Notes under the pieces: generated by a model | What the model saw: the letters and a program-made list of their open reading frames with translations, nothing else | Told to the model about the DNA's origin: nothing | Databases searched by the model: none | Made by a program: the position numbers and the translations under genes | DNA from: Micromonospora zingiberis | Lineage (GTDB): Bacteria > Actinomycetota > Actinomycetes > Mycobacteriales > Micromonosporaceae | Length of the DNA: 64,000 nt | NCBI RefSeq assembly: GCF_004331455.1 | Contig: NZ_SJJR01000002.1 | Span: forward strand, 372,001-436,000 | Direction of reading: 5' to 3' | Part shown: piece after piece, positions 47,179-56,385 of the stretch | Position numbering within the stretch: the stretch's first letter is position 1 | Layout of the letters: each line of letters opens with the position of its first letter

Positions 47179-47507
47179 CGGCGGGTATCTCCTGGCGTTG
47201 TTGTCGGCGGCATCGGCAAGAATGGCGGAGGCCCGTCCTTTCCTGCCCGACTCGGTTCGAGAGCTGCTCGGCGTCGATGCTGCCCAGCAGCGCTGCCTGG
47301 CAGCAGAGCTGCTCGGCATCAGCGGTGCCTGGCATCGAGGATGCCGGCATCAAGGATGCCTGGTGTCGAAAATGCCTGGCGCCGAGGATGGCTGGTGTCA
47401 AATATGACAGGCCGACGCGGGCCGGTACCGCGACGGGGAGGAATCCGGCAGGCCAACGGTCGACCCGGCGTGGGTCGGCCAGTGGGCAGAGACGAGGAGC
47501 GCCGACG
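47179..47507. other. divergent intergenic region between DUF4307 and mca
   Basis: About 330 nt with no gene. Besides the 16-bp repeat array it contains two copies of a GCTGCTCGGCRTC motif (near 47262 and 47309), so most of the region is built of short repeats. It must hold the promoters of both flanking genes. Confidence 0.55.
47325..47403. repeat. array of five degenerate 16-bp direct repeats
   Basis: Units at 47325-47340, 47341-47355 (15 nt), 47356-47371, 47372-47387 and 47388-47403 follow the consensus ATGCCTGGYRTCGAGG. They end about 105 nt before the mca start. Confidence 0.85.
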
Positions 47508-48389
47508 TTGGCAGAGCAACTTCGACTCATGGCCGTCCACGCACATCCCGACGACGAATCGAGCAAGGGCGCCGCGACCACGGCGAAGTACGTCGCCGAG
47601 GGTGTGGACGTGCTGGTCGTGACGTGTACCGGTGGCGAGCGTGGCAGCGTGCTCAACCCCAAGCTCGACCGGCCGGAGGTGTGGGCGAACATCGCCGAGA
47701 TCCGCCGGGCCGAGATGGACGCGGCACGGGCCATCCTCGGCGTGGAGCAGGCGTGGCTGGGCTTCGTCGACTCCGGCCTGCCCGAGGGTGATCCGCTGCC
47801 CCCGCTGCCCGAGGGCTGCTTCGCCCTCCAGGACGTCGCGGTGGCCGCCGGCCCGCTGGTGCGCCTGATGCGCGAGTTCCGGCCGCACGTGGTCACCACG
47901 TACGACGAGGAGGGGGGCTACCCGCACCCCGACCACATCATGTGCCACAAGGTCAGCGTGGCGGCCTTCGAGGCCGCCGGCGACGCGGAGCGCTACCCCG
48001 AGCTGGGCGAGCCGTGGCAGCCACTGAAGCTCTACTACGACATCGGGTTCTCCAAGGGCAAGATCCTGGCGCTGCACGAGGCCATCCTGGCCACCGGGGC
48101 CGAGTCCCCGTACGCGGAGTGGCTGACCCGCTGGGACGACCGCCCCGACAAGGGTCCCCGGATCACCACCCGGGTGGAGTGCGCCGAGTACTTCACGGTC
48201 CGGGACGACGCGCTACGCGCCCACGCCACCCAGGTCGACCCGGACGGCTTCTGGTTCCAGGTGCCGATGGATCTGCAACAGCGGGCCTGGCCGACGGAGG
48301 ACTTCGAACTGGTCCGGTCGTTGGTCGACAGTCCGCTGCCCGAGTCCGACCTGTTCGCCGGCGTACGGGCGACGAGCCATGCCCGCTGA
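47508..48389 (+). CDS. mca: mycothiol S-conjugate amidase
   Basis: 293 residues (Rv1082 is similar in length). Zinc amidase that cleaves mycothiol conjugates of electrophiles and antibiotics, releasing mercapturates for export. Zinc motif [17 protein letters not shown] (His13, Asp16 region), [47 protein letters not shown], and the C-terminal [10 protein letters not shown]. No ATG fits: TTG 47508 with GAGGAG at 47493-47498 gives the family N-terminus ([17 protein letters not shown]). Located as in mycobacteria after greA and DUF4307. Confidence 0.93.
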   Translation: MAEQLRLMAVHAHPDDESSKGAATTAKYVAEGVDVLVVTCTGGERGSVLNPKLDRPEVWANIAEIRRAEMDAARAILGVEQAWLGFVDSGLPEGDPLPPLPEGCFALQDVAVAAGPLVRLMREFRPHVVTTYDEEGGYPHPDHIMCHKVSVAAFEAAGDAERYPELGEPWQPLKLYYDIGFSKGKILALHEAILATGAESPYAEWLTRWDDRPDKGPRITTRVECAEYFTVRDDALRAHATQVDPDGFWFQVPMDLQQRAWPTEDFELVRSLVDSPLPESDLFAGVRATSHAR

Positions 48390-48437
48390 GCCGGCGGCCG
48401 GCTACCCTGGTCGGACATCGCACTCCGGAGGAACCCC

Positions 48438-48731
48438 ATGCTGACCGCTGCCCAGGTGCTCGCCCAGAACAACTTCGGGGACACGCGGACGGGCGGTCTG
48501 GCCGGCCCGATGGGCCTGTTCCTCATCCTGGTCCTGGGCACCGCGACCGTGCTGTTGATCCGCAACATGAACGCCCGGCTGCGCCGACTGCCCGACCGGT
48601 TTCCCGCCCAGGAGTCCGAGGCCGGGCGGGACGAGATGGCCCGGGCGGTCAGTGATCCGACAGATGAGACCGTCACGGCGGATTCATCCACGGACGCTGC
48701 CAACCGGCACCAGCAGCGCCGGGACACCTGA
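48438..48731 (+). CDS. small single-span membrane protein
   Basis: 97 residues from ATG 48438 with a GGAGGAA site upstream. An N-terminal hydrophobic segment at about 25-42 (GLFLILVLGTATVLLI) is followed by a basic stretch (RNMNARLRRLPDRF) and a polar tail. Matches Rv1083 in position and architecture. Function unknown. Confidence 0.8.
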   Translation: MLTAAQVLAQNNFGDTRTGGLAGPMGLFLILVLGTATVLLIRNMNARLRRLPDRFPAQESEAGRDEMARAVSDPTDETVTADSSTDAANRHQQRRDT

Positions 48732-48848
48732 CCGGGGCATGATTCACGCCGAACCGGATGGTCGCCCCCTGTTGCGACCACCGGGATTGGCTTAGCCTTC
48801 GCCCGGGGGGACCAGAAGTCCCCAAGCTGTGTGCGGGAGGGGGCGCCG

Positions 48849-48914
48849 ATGACCATGGCAGTCGTTCGTGCCCCTCACGCGTCCTGCTGCCGGCTGGCAG
48901 GAGGAGGTCGGTGA
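48849..48914 (+). CDS. 21-residue leader peptide upstream of the GGDEF-EAL gene
   Basis: ATG 48849 has a strong GGAGGGGG site about 6 nt upstream. The 21 codons read MTMAVVRAPHAS, then two adjacent Cys codons (TGC TGC), RLAGGGR and TGA. The stop overlaps the GTG start of the downstream gene by 4 nt (GTGA, 48911-48914). The last codons (GGAGGAGGT) themselves form the downstream ribosome site. Size, position and the Cys-Cys pair recall actinobacterial Cys-rich attenuator leaders, but it is not the usual sulfur-gene leader sequence. Confidence 0.6.
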   Translation: MTMAVVRAPHASCCRLAGGGR

Positions 48915-51442
48915 CCTCCGGCCGGGCCGGTCATTCGATCGATCGGCCCGCAGGCCGTCGGACGCCACTCGGGGTGCACCTGCTCACCGCCGCCGTGCTG
49001 GGCACCGCTCTGGTCGCCGCCGTCGTCGGGCTGGGCCTGCCGGTGCGGCTGCCGGTCGACGACCCGCTCGGCGGGCCGGCCCGGTTCGGCATCGCGGTGG
49101 CCGCGTTCGCCCTGTCGCAGCTGGCCCGGTTGCGGTTCCGGGCCGCCGCCGGCATGGTCAGCGTCACCTGGGCCGAGGCGGCCCTGGTCGTCTGCCTCCA
49201 CCTGGTACCGCCCGGTTGGCTACCGGCCGCAGCCCTGCTCGGCGTCGCACTGGCCTGGACCGTGATGTCCGTCGTCGACGAGGGCCGGACGACGTCGGAG
49301 ATCGCCCGCATCGCGGGGGTGCAGACCGCAGCCGTGGCGCTGGCGGTGGCCGTCACCACCGCGCTCGGCCAGCCGCTGCTGGCCACCCCGACGCCGTCGC
49401 TCGTGCTCGCGGTCACCGCCGGGGCAGCCGCCTATCTGCTGGCCAGCGTGGCGCTGGGTGGGGTCATGCTGGCGCTGCGCCACGGCATGCCGATCGGTCG
49501 CCCGCTGCTCGCCGCGCTGCGCGGCAAGCTGCTGATGTTCGTCGGCAACCTGGTGGTCGGCGTACTCGTCGTGGTGCTCATCGAGATCGACCTCCGGTGG
49601 CTGTTGCTGCTGCCGGTGCTGCTCTGGCTGCTCCAGCAGACCTACCGACAGCGGCTGCGCGACGATCGCGAACGGCGGACCTGGCGGTCGTTCGCCGAGG
49701 CCACCGCCGCGTTCAACCAGCTCGACGAGCGCGGGGTGGCGATGGCCGGCGTCACCGGCGCCCTGGCGGTGTTCGAGGCGGAAATCGTCGACGTGGAGGT
49801 GGCCCGGGCCGACGGGCGGTGGCGGCGTTACCGGGGCGACCCCGGCGGGCAGGTGATCGACCGGGAGATACCGCCACCCGGAGACGACGCGCCGGACCAG
49901 GACGAGCTGGTCCGCGACCTGTCGGTGGGCGACGCGCGGGTGGGACGGCTGCGGGTGCGCCTACCCCGTACGGCCCCGCCCACCGGCCGGGAACTGGACG
50001 CGCTCGCCGCCTATGCCGACGCCCTGGCCGCCGCGCTGCACGACGCGGCGACGCACCGGGAACTGCGACTGGTCACCGCCCGCTCGTCGTACGAGGCGGT
50101 GCACGACCCGTTGACCGGTCTGGTCAACCGGTCCGCCCTGCTCAGCCAGGGTGACCAGGCGCTGCGGCAGCTTGCCCACGACCATCCCGTCGCCCTGCTG
50201 CTGCTGGATGTCGACCAGTTCAAAGAGGTCAACGACACGCTCGGGCACGCCGCTGGCGACCAGTTGTTGCGGCTGACCGCCAACCGGCTCGGCACGCTGA
50301 CCCGCTCCGGTGACCTGCTGGCCCGGCTCGGCGGTGACGAGTTCGCGCTGATGATGACGTCGGTTCCGGTGCGGGGGGACCACACCGCCCCGATGGCGTA
50401 CGCGCTACGTCAGGCGCGGGAGATCGCCGAGCGGCTGGCGGCACCGGCCGAGGTGGCCGGGGTGCGGATGTCCGTCGAGGTCTCCGTCGGAGTGGTGGTG
50501 GCCCCGGCCGGCACCGCCGACCTGACCGAGCTGCTGCGCCGGGCCGACATCGCGATGTACCAGGCCAAGTCGGGCGGCGGCAGTGTGGCCACGTACGACA
50601 GCACGCGGGATGCGGCCAGCACGGACCAGTTGGCCCTGCTCGCCGAGTTGCGCGAGGCGTTGCAGACCGACGATCAACTGGTCCTGGTGTTGCAGCCCGC
50701 CGTGGACCTGACCACCGGAGCACCGACCGGGGTGGAGGCGTTGATCCGGTGGCGGCATCCGCGCCGGGGACTGCTCGGGCCCGCCGACTTCATCCGGCCG
50801 GTGGAGAACAGCGACCAACTCGGCAGCTTCACCCGGTATGTGCTGGACAAGGCGCTGACGGTCGCCGCCGGTTGGGCCCGGGAAGGGCTGGACATCCCCA
50901 TCTCGGTCAACCTCTCCGCGCGCAGCCTCCTGGACCACCGGTTGCCCACCGAGATCGGTGAGGCGTTGCGCCGGCATCAGGTGCCGGCCGACCGGCTGGT
51001 CCTGGAGATCACCGAGACGGTGGTGATGAGCGAACTGGAAGTCATCGACCAGGTGCTCAGCACGCTGCGGTCGATGGGCGTGCAACTGGCGGTCGACGAC
51101 TTCGGCACCGGCTTCTCCTCGCTCAGTTTCCTCGCCCGGGTCGCGGTCGACGAGCTGAAGGTCGACCGTTCCTTCGTGTTGCGGATGGCGGATTCGCCGG
51201 AGGCGGCGGCGATCGTGCGGACCACCGTGGGGCTGGCCCACGAGCTGGGCCTGCGGGTGGTGGCCGAAGGGGTGGAGACCGCCGCCCAACGCTCGGCCCT
51301 GGCCGAGCTGGGCTGCACCGCCGCCCAGGGCTACCACTTCTTCAAGCCGATGCCCGCCGACAAGATCGGCGCCGTGCTCAACTCCCTGACCCGCCAGGCC
51401 CCCACCAACGTCCTCCCGCTCCGCGCCGACGGCGCATCCTGA
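48911..51442 (+). CDS. membrane GGDEF-EAL protein (cyclic-di-GMP turnover)
   Basis: 843 residues. The N-terminal third has about six to eight membrane segments (to about 240) with a loop and helical linker. The diguanylate cyclase domain has DPLTGLVNRSAL and an intact LARLGGDEFALMM (GGDEF 474-478). An I-site-like RSGD lies 5 residues before GGDEF, consistent with product inhibition. The phosphodiesterase domain has EALIRWRHP (EAL 609-611), ITETVVMSELEV, AVDDFGTGFSSLSFL and VVAEGVETAAQ, all intact. A bifunctional enzyme is expected. Start GTG 48911 overlaps the leader ORF stop; in-frame starts upstream overlap the leader. Confidence 0.9.
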   Translation: MTSGRAGHSIDRPAGRRTPLGVHLLTAAVLGTALVAAVVGLGLPVRLPVDDPLGGPARFGIAVAAFALSQLARLRFRAAAGMVSVTWAEAALVVCLHLVPPGWLPAAALLGVALAWTVMSVVDEGRTTSEIARIAGVQTAAVALAVAVTTALGQPLLATPTPSLVLAVTAGAAAYLLASVALGGVMLALRHGMPIGRPLLAALRGKLLMFVGNLVVGVLVVVLIEIDLRWLLLLPVLLWLLQQTYRQRLRDDRERRTWRSFAEATAAFNQLDERGVAMAGVTGALAVFEAEIVDVEVARADGRWRRYRGDPGGQVIDREIPPPGDDAPDQDELVRDLSVGDARVGRLRVRLPRTAPPTGRELDALAAYADALAAALHDAATHRELRLVTARSSYEAVHDPLTGLVNRSALLSQGDQALRQLAHDHPVALLLLDVDQFKEVNDTLGHAAGDQLLRLTANRLGTLTRSGDLLARLGGDEFALMMTSVPVRGDHTAPMAYALRQAREIAERLAAPAEVAGVRMSVEVSVGVVVAPAGTADLTELLRRADIAMYQAKSGGGSVATYDSTRDAASTDQLALLAELREALQTDDQLVLVLQPAVDLTTGAPTGVEALIRWRHPRRGLLGPADFIRPVENSDQLGSFTRYVLDKALTVAAGWAREGLDIPISVNLSARSLLDHRLPTEIGEALRRHQVPADRLVLEITETVVMSELEVIDQVLSTLRSMGVQLAVDDFGTGFSSLSFLARVAVDELKVDRSFVLRMADSPEAAAIVRTTVGLAHELGLRVVAEGVETAAQRSALAELGCTAAQGYHFFKPMPADKIGAVLNSLTRQAPTNVLPLRADGAS

Positions 51443-51458
51443 CCTGCCCCTTCTCCAC

Positions 51459-51524
51459 CGCGTTGATCAAGAGCTTTTGGTCTCGGAGAGCGCTCCAGCA
51501 GACGCAAACTTCTTGATCAACGCG
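51459..51524. repeat. inverted repeat, arm-conserved hairpin family, copy 2
   Basis: Arms 51459-51483 and 51500-51524 share GTTGATCAAGAG and the AGACGCAAAC complement with copy 1 at 1105-1164 but pair imperfectly (three or so mismatches). The loop is again 16 nt but unrelated in sequence. It starts 16 nt after the GGDEF-EAL stop and is followed by a G-rich tract (51529-51571), as in copy 1. Confidence 0.82.
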
Positions 51525-51583
51525 ATAAGGGGTGGGGTGGGGTGTGGGGGGTTGGGGGGTGGGTGGGTGGTTATGGTCGACGG

Positions 51584-53623
51584 GTGAACCGACTCGCGGA
51601 CGCCACCAGCCCTTATCTGTTGCAGCATGCGGACAATCCGGTGGACTGGTGGCCGTGGTGCGACGAGGCGTTCGCCGAGGCGAAACGGCGCGACGTGCCG
51701 GTGTTGATCTCGGTTGGGTATTCGAGTTGTCATTGGTGTCACGTGATGGCGCACGAGTCGTTCGAGGACGAGGCCGTCGGCAAGCTGTTGAACGAGGGCT
51801 TCGTCTCGATCAAGGTGGACCGTGAGGAGCGGCCCGACGTCGACGCCGTCTACATGACCGCCACCCAGGCGATGACCGGCCAGGGTGGCTGGCCGATGAC
51901 GGTCTTCGCGACCCCCGACGGCACCCCGTTCTTCTGTGGGACGTACTTCCCCCGGCCGAACTTCGTCCGGCTGCTCCAGTCGGTCAGCACCGCCTGGCAG
52001 GAGCAGCGCGACGCCGTACTGCGTCAGGGCGCCGCGGTGGTCGAGGCGATCGGCGGCGCCCAGGCCGTCGGCGGCCCCACCGCCCCGCTCACCGCCGACC
52101 TGCTCGACGCTGCGGCCGCCCAACTGGCCAGCGAGTACGACGAGACGAACGGCGGCTTCGGCGGCGCACCGAAGTTCCCGCCGCACCTGAACCTGCTCTT
52201 CCTGCTGCGTCACCACCAGCGCACCGGCTCGGCGCGGAGCCTGGAGATCGTCCGGCACACCAGCGAGGCGATGGCCCGGGGCGGTCTCCACGACCAACTC
52301 GCCGGTGGCTTCGCCCGCTACTCCGTGGACGCGCACTGGACCGTGCCGCACTTCGAGAAGATGCTCTACGACAACGCCCTGCTGCTGCGGGTCTACACCC
52401 AGCTGTGGCGGCTCACCGGCGACGCGCTGGCGCTGCGGGTGGCCCGGGACATCGCCCGGTTCCTCGCCGACGAACTGCACCGGCCCGGGCAGGGCTTCGC
52501 CTCCGCGCTGGACGCCGACACCGAGGGCGTCGAGGGGCTCACCTACGTCTGGACCCCGGCTGAGCTGGTCGAGGTGCTGGGCGAGGAGGACGGCCGGTGG
52601 GCCGCCGACCTGTTCGACGTCACCGAGGCCGGCACCTTCGAGAAGGGCAGCAGCGTGCTGCGGCTGGCCCGGGACGTCGACGACGCCGACGCGGAGGTTC
52701 GTGGCCGCTGGCGGGACGTGGTGGGTCGACTGCTCGCCGCCCGCGACACCCGTCCCCAGCCGGCCCGCGACGACAAGGTGGTGGCCGCGTGGAACGGCCT
52801 GGCCGTCACCGCGCTCGCCGAGTTCGTCCGGCTGTTCGAGACCGCCGGTCGGGTCGGCAGCGAGGGGGAGGCGAACCTGCTGGAGGGGGTCGTCATCGTC
52901 GCCGACGGCGCGCTGCGGGACACCGCCGAGTACCTGGCCCGGGTGCACGTGGTCGACGGCCGGCTGCGCCGCGCCTCCCGCGACGGCCGGGTCGGCGAGC
53001 CAGCCGGGGTATTGGAGGACTACGGCTGCGTGGCCGAGGCGTTCTGCGCCATGCACCAGCTCACCGGCGAGGGGCGCTGGCTGGAACTGGCCGGGCAGCT
53101 GCTCGACACCGCGCTGGCGCACTTCGCGGCGCCGGGCGGGGCGTTCTACGACACGGCCGACGATGCGGAGCAACTGGTGACCCGGCCGGCCGACCCGACC
53201 GACAACGCCACCCCCTCGGGACGGTCCGCGATCGCCGCGGCGCTGGTGGCGTACTCGGCGTTGACCGGGGAGAACCGCTACCGGGAGGTCGCCGAGGCGG
53301 CCCTGTCCACCGTCGCGCCGATCGTCGGGCGGCACGCGAGGTTCACCGGGTACGCGGCGACGGTGGGCGAGGCGCTGCTCTCCGGGCCGTACGAGATCGC
53401 CGTGGCCACCCCCGATCCGGCCAACGATCCGCTGGTCGCGGCGGCGTACCGGCACGCTCCGCCCGGTGCGGTGATCGTGGCCGGTCACCCGGACCAGCCG
53501 GGAGTGCCGTTGCTGGCCGGTCGACCGCTGCTCGACGGCGGGCCCGCCGCGTACGTCTGCCGGGGCTTCGTCTGCCAGCGGCCGGTGAGCACCGTCGAGG
53601 ACCTGGTGGCGCAGCTGGGCTGA
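51584..53623 (+). CDS. DUF255 thioredoxin-domain protein (YyaL/SPATA20-like)
   Basis: 679 residues (Rv1084-like). N-terminal thioredoxin fold: [60 protein letters not shown] with the CHWC redox motif at 49-52, then [13 protein letters not shown] and [23 protein letters not shown]. The remainder is an alpha/alpha-barrel ([51 protein letters not shown]) like N-acylglucosamine 2-epimerases. Function not established. GTG 51584 gives the family N-terminus; an out-of-frame ATG sits just upstream. Confidence 0.92.
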   Translation: MNRLADATSPYLLQHADNPVDWWPWCDEAFAEAKRRDVPVLISVGYSSCHWCHVMAHESFEDEAVGKLLNEGFVSIKVDREERPDVDAVYMTATQAMTGQGGWPMTVFATPDGTPFFCGTYFPRPNFVRLLQSVSTAWQEQRDAVLRQGAAVVEAIGGAQAVGGPTAPLTADLLDAAAAQLASEYDETNGGFGGAPKFPPHLNLLFLLRHHQRTGSARSLEIVRHTSEAMARGGLHDQLAGGFARYSVDAHWTVPHFEKMLYDNALLLRVYTQLWRLTGDALALRVARDIARFLADELHRPGQGFASALDADTEGVEGLTYVWTPAELVEVLGEEDGRWAADLFDVTEAGTFEKGSSVLRLARDVDDADAEVRGRWRDVVGRLLAARDTRPQPARDDKVVAAWNGLAVTALAEFVRLFETAGRVGSEGEANLLEGVVIVADGALRDTAEYLARVHVVDGRLRRASRDGRVGEPAGVLEDYGCVAEAFCAMHQLTGEGRWLELAGQLLDTALAHFAAPGGAFYDTADDAEQLVTRPADPTDNATPSGRSAIAAALVAYSALTGENRYREVAEAALSTVAPIVGRHARFTGYAATVGEALLSGPYEIAVATPDPANDPLVAAAYRHAPPGAVIVAGHPDQPGVPLLAGRPLLDGGPAAYVCRGFVCQRPVSTVEDLVAQLG

Positions 53624-53674
53624 GCCGGATCCGCCGGAGGCTGGCCGGGCTGCCCCCGATAGGCTGGCGGCGCT

Positions 53675-54865
53675 ATGGATTCCCGTACCGGTCTGCCGGT
53701 TGTCGGCATGGTGGGCGGTGGCCAACTGGCCCGGATGACCCACCAGGCCGCGATCTCCCTCGGCCAGTCACTGCGCGTGCTCGCCCTCACGCCGGACGAC
53801 GGCGCGGCCCTGGTCGCCGCCGACGTCCAGTACGGCGACCACACCGACCTGGCCGCGCTGCGTACCTTCGCCAAGGGCTGTGACGTGGTCACCTTCGACC
53901 ACGAGCACGTCCCGACCGAGCACATCCGCGCGCTCGCCGCCGAGGGGGTGAAGCTGTTCCCACCGGCGGACGCCCTGGTGCACGCGCAGGACAAGCGGGT
54001 GATGCGGGAGCGGCTCGACGGCCTGGCGGCACCGAACCCGGCCTGGCGGCCCGTCGAGTCGCCGACCGACCTGGTGGCCTTCGGCGACGAGGTGGGCTGG
54101 CCGGTGATGGTCAAGGCGGCGCGCGGCGGCTACGACGGGCGCGGCGTCTGGCCGGTCACCGATGCCGCGCACGCCACCGAGCTGGCGGAGACGCTGCTCA
54201 CCGGTGGCACGAAGCTGATCGTCGAGGAGCGGGTGCCGCTGCGCCGTGAACTGGCCGTGCAGGTGGCCCGCTCCCCGTTCGGGCAGGTCGCCGTCTACCC
54301 GGTGGTGGAGACGGTGCAGCGTGACGGGATCTGTGTCGAGGTGCTGGCGCCCGCACCCGGCCTGCCGGAGGAACTGGCGGTGGCCGCCCAGCAACTCGCC
54401 ATCGACCTGGCCACCGCGCTCGGCGTGGTAGGGCTGCTGGCGGTGGAGCTGTTCGAGGTGGCCGACGACTCGGCGCCCGGCGGCAGCCGGCTCCTGGTCA
54501 ACGAACTGGCGATGCGGCCGCACAACTCCGGGCACTGGACCATCGAAGGCGCCCGCACCTCGCAGTTCGAGCAGCACCTGCGGGCGGTGCTGGACTACCC
54601 GATGGGCGACACCTCGCTGGCCGCGCCGGTGGTCGTGATGGCGAACGTGCTCGGCGGTGCGCCGGGCGGCATGCCGATCGACGAACGGCTGCACCACCTC
54701 TTCGCCGCTGTGCCGTCCGCCCGGGTGCACCTGTACGGCAAGCAGGTCCGCCCCGGCCGCAAGATCGGGCACGTCACGGTGCTCGGCGACGACCTGGACG
54801 AGGTACGCTCCCGCGCCGCGCGGGCGATGCGTTGGCTACGCGACGGTACGGAGGGAACAGCGTGA
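53675..54865 (+). CDS. purK: N5-carboxyaminoimidazole ribonucleotide synthase
   Basis: 396 residues. ATP-grasp enzyme that carboxylates AIR with bicarbonate and ATP in purine synthesis. [16 protein letters not shown] at the N-terminus, [31 protein letters not shown] (ATP-grasp loop), [13 protein letters not shown], and [31 protein letters not shown] are diagnostic. Stop overlaps the purE start by 4 nt, so the two consecutive enzymes are translationally coupled. Confidence 0.96.
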   Translation: MDSRTGLPVVGMVGGGQLARMTHQAAISLGQSLRVLALTPDDGAALVAADVQYGDHTDLAALRTFAKGCDVVTFDHEHVPTEHIRALAAEGVKLFPPADALVHAQDKRVMRERLDGLAAPNPAWRPVESPTDLVAFGDEVGWPVMVKAARGGYDGRGVWPVTDAAHATELAETLLTGGTKLIVEERVPLRRELAVQVARSPFGQVAVYPVVETVQRDGICVEVLAPAPGLPEELAVAAQQLAIDLATALGVVGLLAVELFEVADDSAPGGSRLLVNELAMRPHNSGHWTIEGARTSQFEQHLRAVLDYPMGDTSLAAPVVVMANVLGGAPGGMPIDERLHHLFAAVPSARVHLYGKQVRPGRKIGHVTVLGDDLDEVRSRAARAMRWLRDGTEGTA

Positions 54866-55353
54866 GCACCGTCGGTGTGATCATGGGCAGCGACTCGGAC
54901 TGGCCGACCATGAAGGCCGCCGCCGAGGTGCTCGACGAGTTCGAGGTGTCGTACGAGGTCGAGGTCGTCTCCGCCCACCGCACCCCGGTCAAGATGATCG
55001 ACTACGGCCGGGCCGCCGCCGGACGGGGCCTCAAGGTGATCATCGCCGGCGCGGGTGGTGCCGCCGCCCTGCCCGGCATGGTCGCCTCGGTCACCCCGCT
55101 GCCGGTGATCGGCGTACCGGTGCCGCTGAAGCACCTCGACGGCATGGATTCGCTGCTCTCCATCGTGCAGATGCCGGCCGGCGTACCGGTGGCCACGGTC
55201 TCCATCGGCAACGCGCGCAACGCCGGGCTGCTCGCCGTCCGCATCCTGGGCACGGCCGTTCCTGGGCTGGCCGAGCGGATGTCGGCTTACCAGGCCGATC
55301 TGGAGCAGTTGGTTGCCGAGAAGGATGCCGCGCTGCGGGCTTCGTTGTCCTAG
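54862..55353 (+). CDS. purE: N5-carboxyaminoimidazole ribonucleotide mutase
   Basis: 163 residues, standard class I PurE length. Converts N5-CAIR to CAIR. Conserved [29 protein letters not shown] with catalytic His, [28 protein letters not shown], and [29 protein letters not shown] 54862 overlaps the purK stop by 4 nt; a longer frame upstream lies inside purK. Confidence 0.96.
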   Translation: MSTVGVIMGSDSDWPTMKAAAEVLDEFEVSYEVEVVSAHRTPVKMIDYGRAAAGRGLKVIIAGAGGAAALPGMVASVTPLPVIGVPVPLKHLDGMDSLLSIVQMPAGVPVATVSIGNARNAGLLAVRILGTAVPGLAERMSAYQADLEQLVAEKDAALRASLS

Positions 55354-55660
55354 CGGGTTGGGGCTGAGCGGCTGGCGGCGGTGGTTGCGGTTGAGGGCTG
55401 TCTGGCTGGGTGGCGACGGTGGTTGCGGTTGAGGGCTGGGGGGCGACCGTGCCCGGCTCCGGGCGGTCAGGCTTGATCCCTGCGCCGGGCACGGTCGCCC
55501 CCCAGCCCCGTCGTGTGGGGGCGTCGGGTGTCGGCTCGGCGTTTGTTCACGTCGCGTCCTCAGCCGTGGGGGTGATGCGGCTGTGGGGCTGGTGGGCTGG
55601 TGGGTGGGTGGGGCTGTCGCCGGGTTCTTTGATTTTGTGGGTGGGATTGGTGGGTGGGGC
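55354..55660. other. repeat-filled intergenic region after purE
   Basis: No gene. Contains two copies of a 21-bp direct repeat (GGTGGTTGCGGTTGAGGGCTG at 55380-55400 and 55418-55438), then the conserved-loop hairpin at 55433-55508, then a T/G-rich stretch (GGGTGGG units, 55580-55660) leading to the MerR-type promoter. Confidence 0.7.
55433..55508 (+). repeat. conserved-loop hairpin, copy A (25-bp perfect arms)
   Basis: Arms 55433-55457 and 55484-55508 are perfect 25-bp complements (starting GGGCTGGGGGGCGACC). The 26-nt loop 55458-55483 (TCCGGGCGG to GATCCCTGC) is identical, base for base, to the loop of the hairpin at 62590-62664 read on the minus strand, while the arms of the two are unrelated. 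It lies 79 nt past the purE stop. May serve as the purE terminator. Confidence 0.93.
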
Positions 55661-55691
55661 TTGACCTTGACACGGTGAGAAGGGGTTCGCT
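55661..55691 (+). promoter_or_regulatory. MerR-type promoter and operator of the HEAT-repeat operon
   Basis: -35 TTGACC (55661-55666) and a weak -10 TTCGCT (55686-55691) are 19 bp apart, the overlong spacing used by MerR regulators. Between them is a dyad CCTTGACAC-G-GTGAGAAGG (55665-55683), close to the usual MerR-family operator form. The MerR gene two genes downstream is the obvious candidate to bind here. Confidence 0.6.
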
Positions 55692-55704
55692 GTGCTCGGG
55701 GGTG

Positions 55705-56379
55705 ATGGTGGTGGACATGCCGGGACAGAGGCCGGATGTGGGTCGGGTGCACGCGGGGCTGGCGGCCGGTGATTCGTCGGTGCGGCTGCGGGTGGCGCTG
55801 GCGGTCGGTACGACTCCGGACCCGCGGTTCGTCGACGCGCTCATCGAACGATGCGCGGTCGAGCCGGAGTTCCAGGTGCGCGAGATGCTCACCTGGGCGA
55901 TCACCCGTCACCCGGCGTCGGTGACGGTCCCCGGGCTGATCGAGGCGCTGTCCTCGGAGCGTACGCAGGCCCGGAGCCAGGCGTTGCACACGCTGTCCAA
56001 GATCGGGGACCGGCGGGCGTGGCCCGCGATCACCAGGGCGCTGCTCACCGACGCCGACGACGAGGTGGCGCGGAGCGCCTGGCGGGCTGCCGTCGTACTC
56101 GTGCCCGAAGACGCGCGACCCGAGTTGGCCGGCGTGCTGGCGACCCAGCTCGGGCGGGGCGACCGTGCGACGCAGTTGAGCCTGAGCCGGGCGCTGATCG
56201 CCCTCGGTGAGGTGAGCAGGCCGCCCCTGGACGCCGCGACGACGGCTCTCGACCCGCGCGTACGCCAACACGCGATCGCCACGCAACGGCTGTGGCGTGA
56301 CCCGGACGCCGAATTCGAGTTCGCGATCGAGGAGGCGAAGCGCGTCGTGGCCCTCGGCCCGACCCGTCAGGAGGGGTGA
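55705..56379 (+). CDS. HEAT-repeat protein
   Basis: 224 residues of helical repeats: SSVRLRVALAVGTTPDPRFVDALIERCAVEPEFQVREMLTWAITRHPASVTVPGLIEALSSERTQARSQALHTLSKIGDRRAWPAITRALL and onward, giving about five HEAT/PBS-lyase-like units. Likely a protein-interaction scaffold. Start ATG 55705 is preferred because the open frame upstream (to 55654) crosses the predicted MerR promoter. The downstream MerR regulator carries its own HEAT repeats, so the two may interact. Confidence 0.8.
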   Translation: MVVDMPGQRPDVGRVHAGLAAGDSSVRLRVALAVGTTPDPRFVDALIERCAVEPEFQVREMLTWAITRHPASVTVPGLIEALSSERTQARSQALHTLSKIGDRRAWPAITRALLTDADDEVARSAWRAAVVLVPEDARPELAGVLATQLGRGDRATQLSLSRALIALGEVSRPPLDAATTALDPRVRQHAIATQRLWRDPDAEFEFAIEEAKRVVALGPTRQEG

Positions 56380-56385
56380 CCAGCA

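Noticed and set aside
47325..47403. Repeat array near mca as a CRISPR
   Set aside because: Units are contiguous, degenerate and only 16 bp with no spacers, and no cas genes are present.
51467..53743. 758-residue minus-strand frame opposite the DUF255 gene
   Set aside because: Shadow; the plus strand has the CHWC thioredoxin and barrel motifs.
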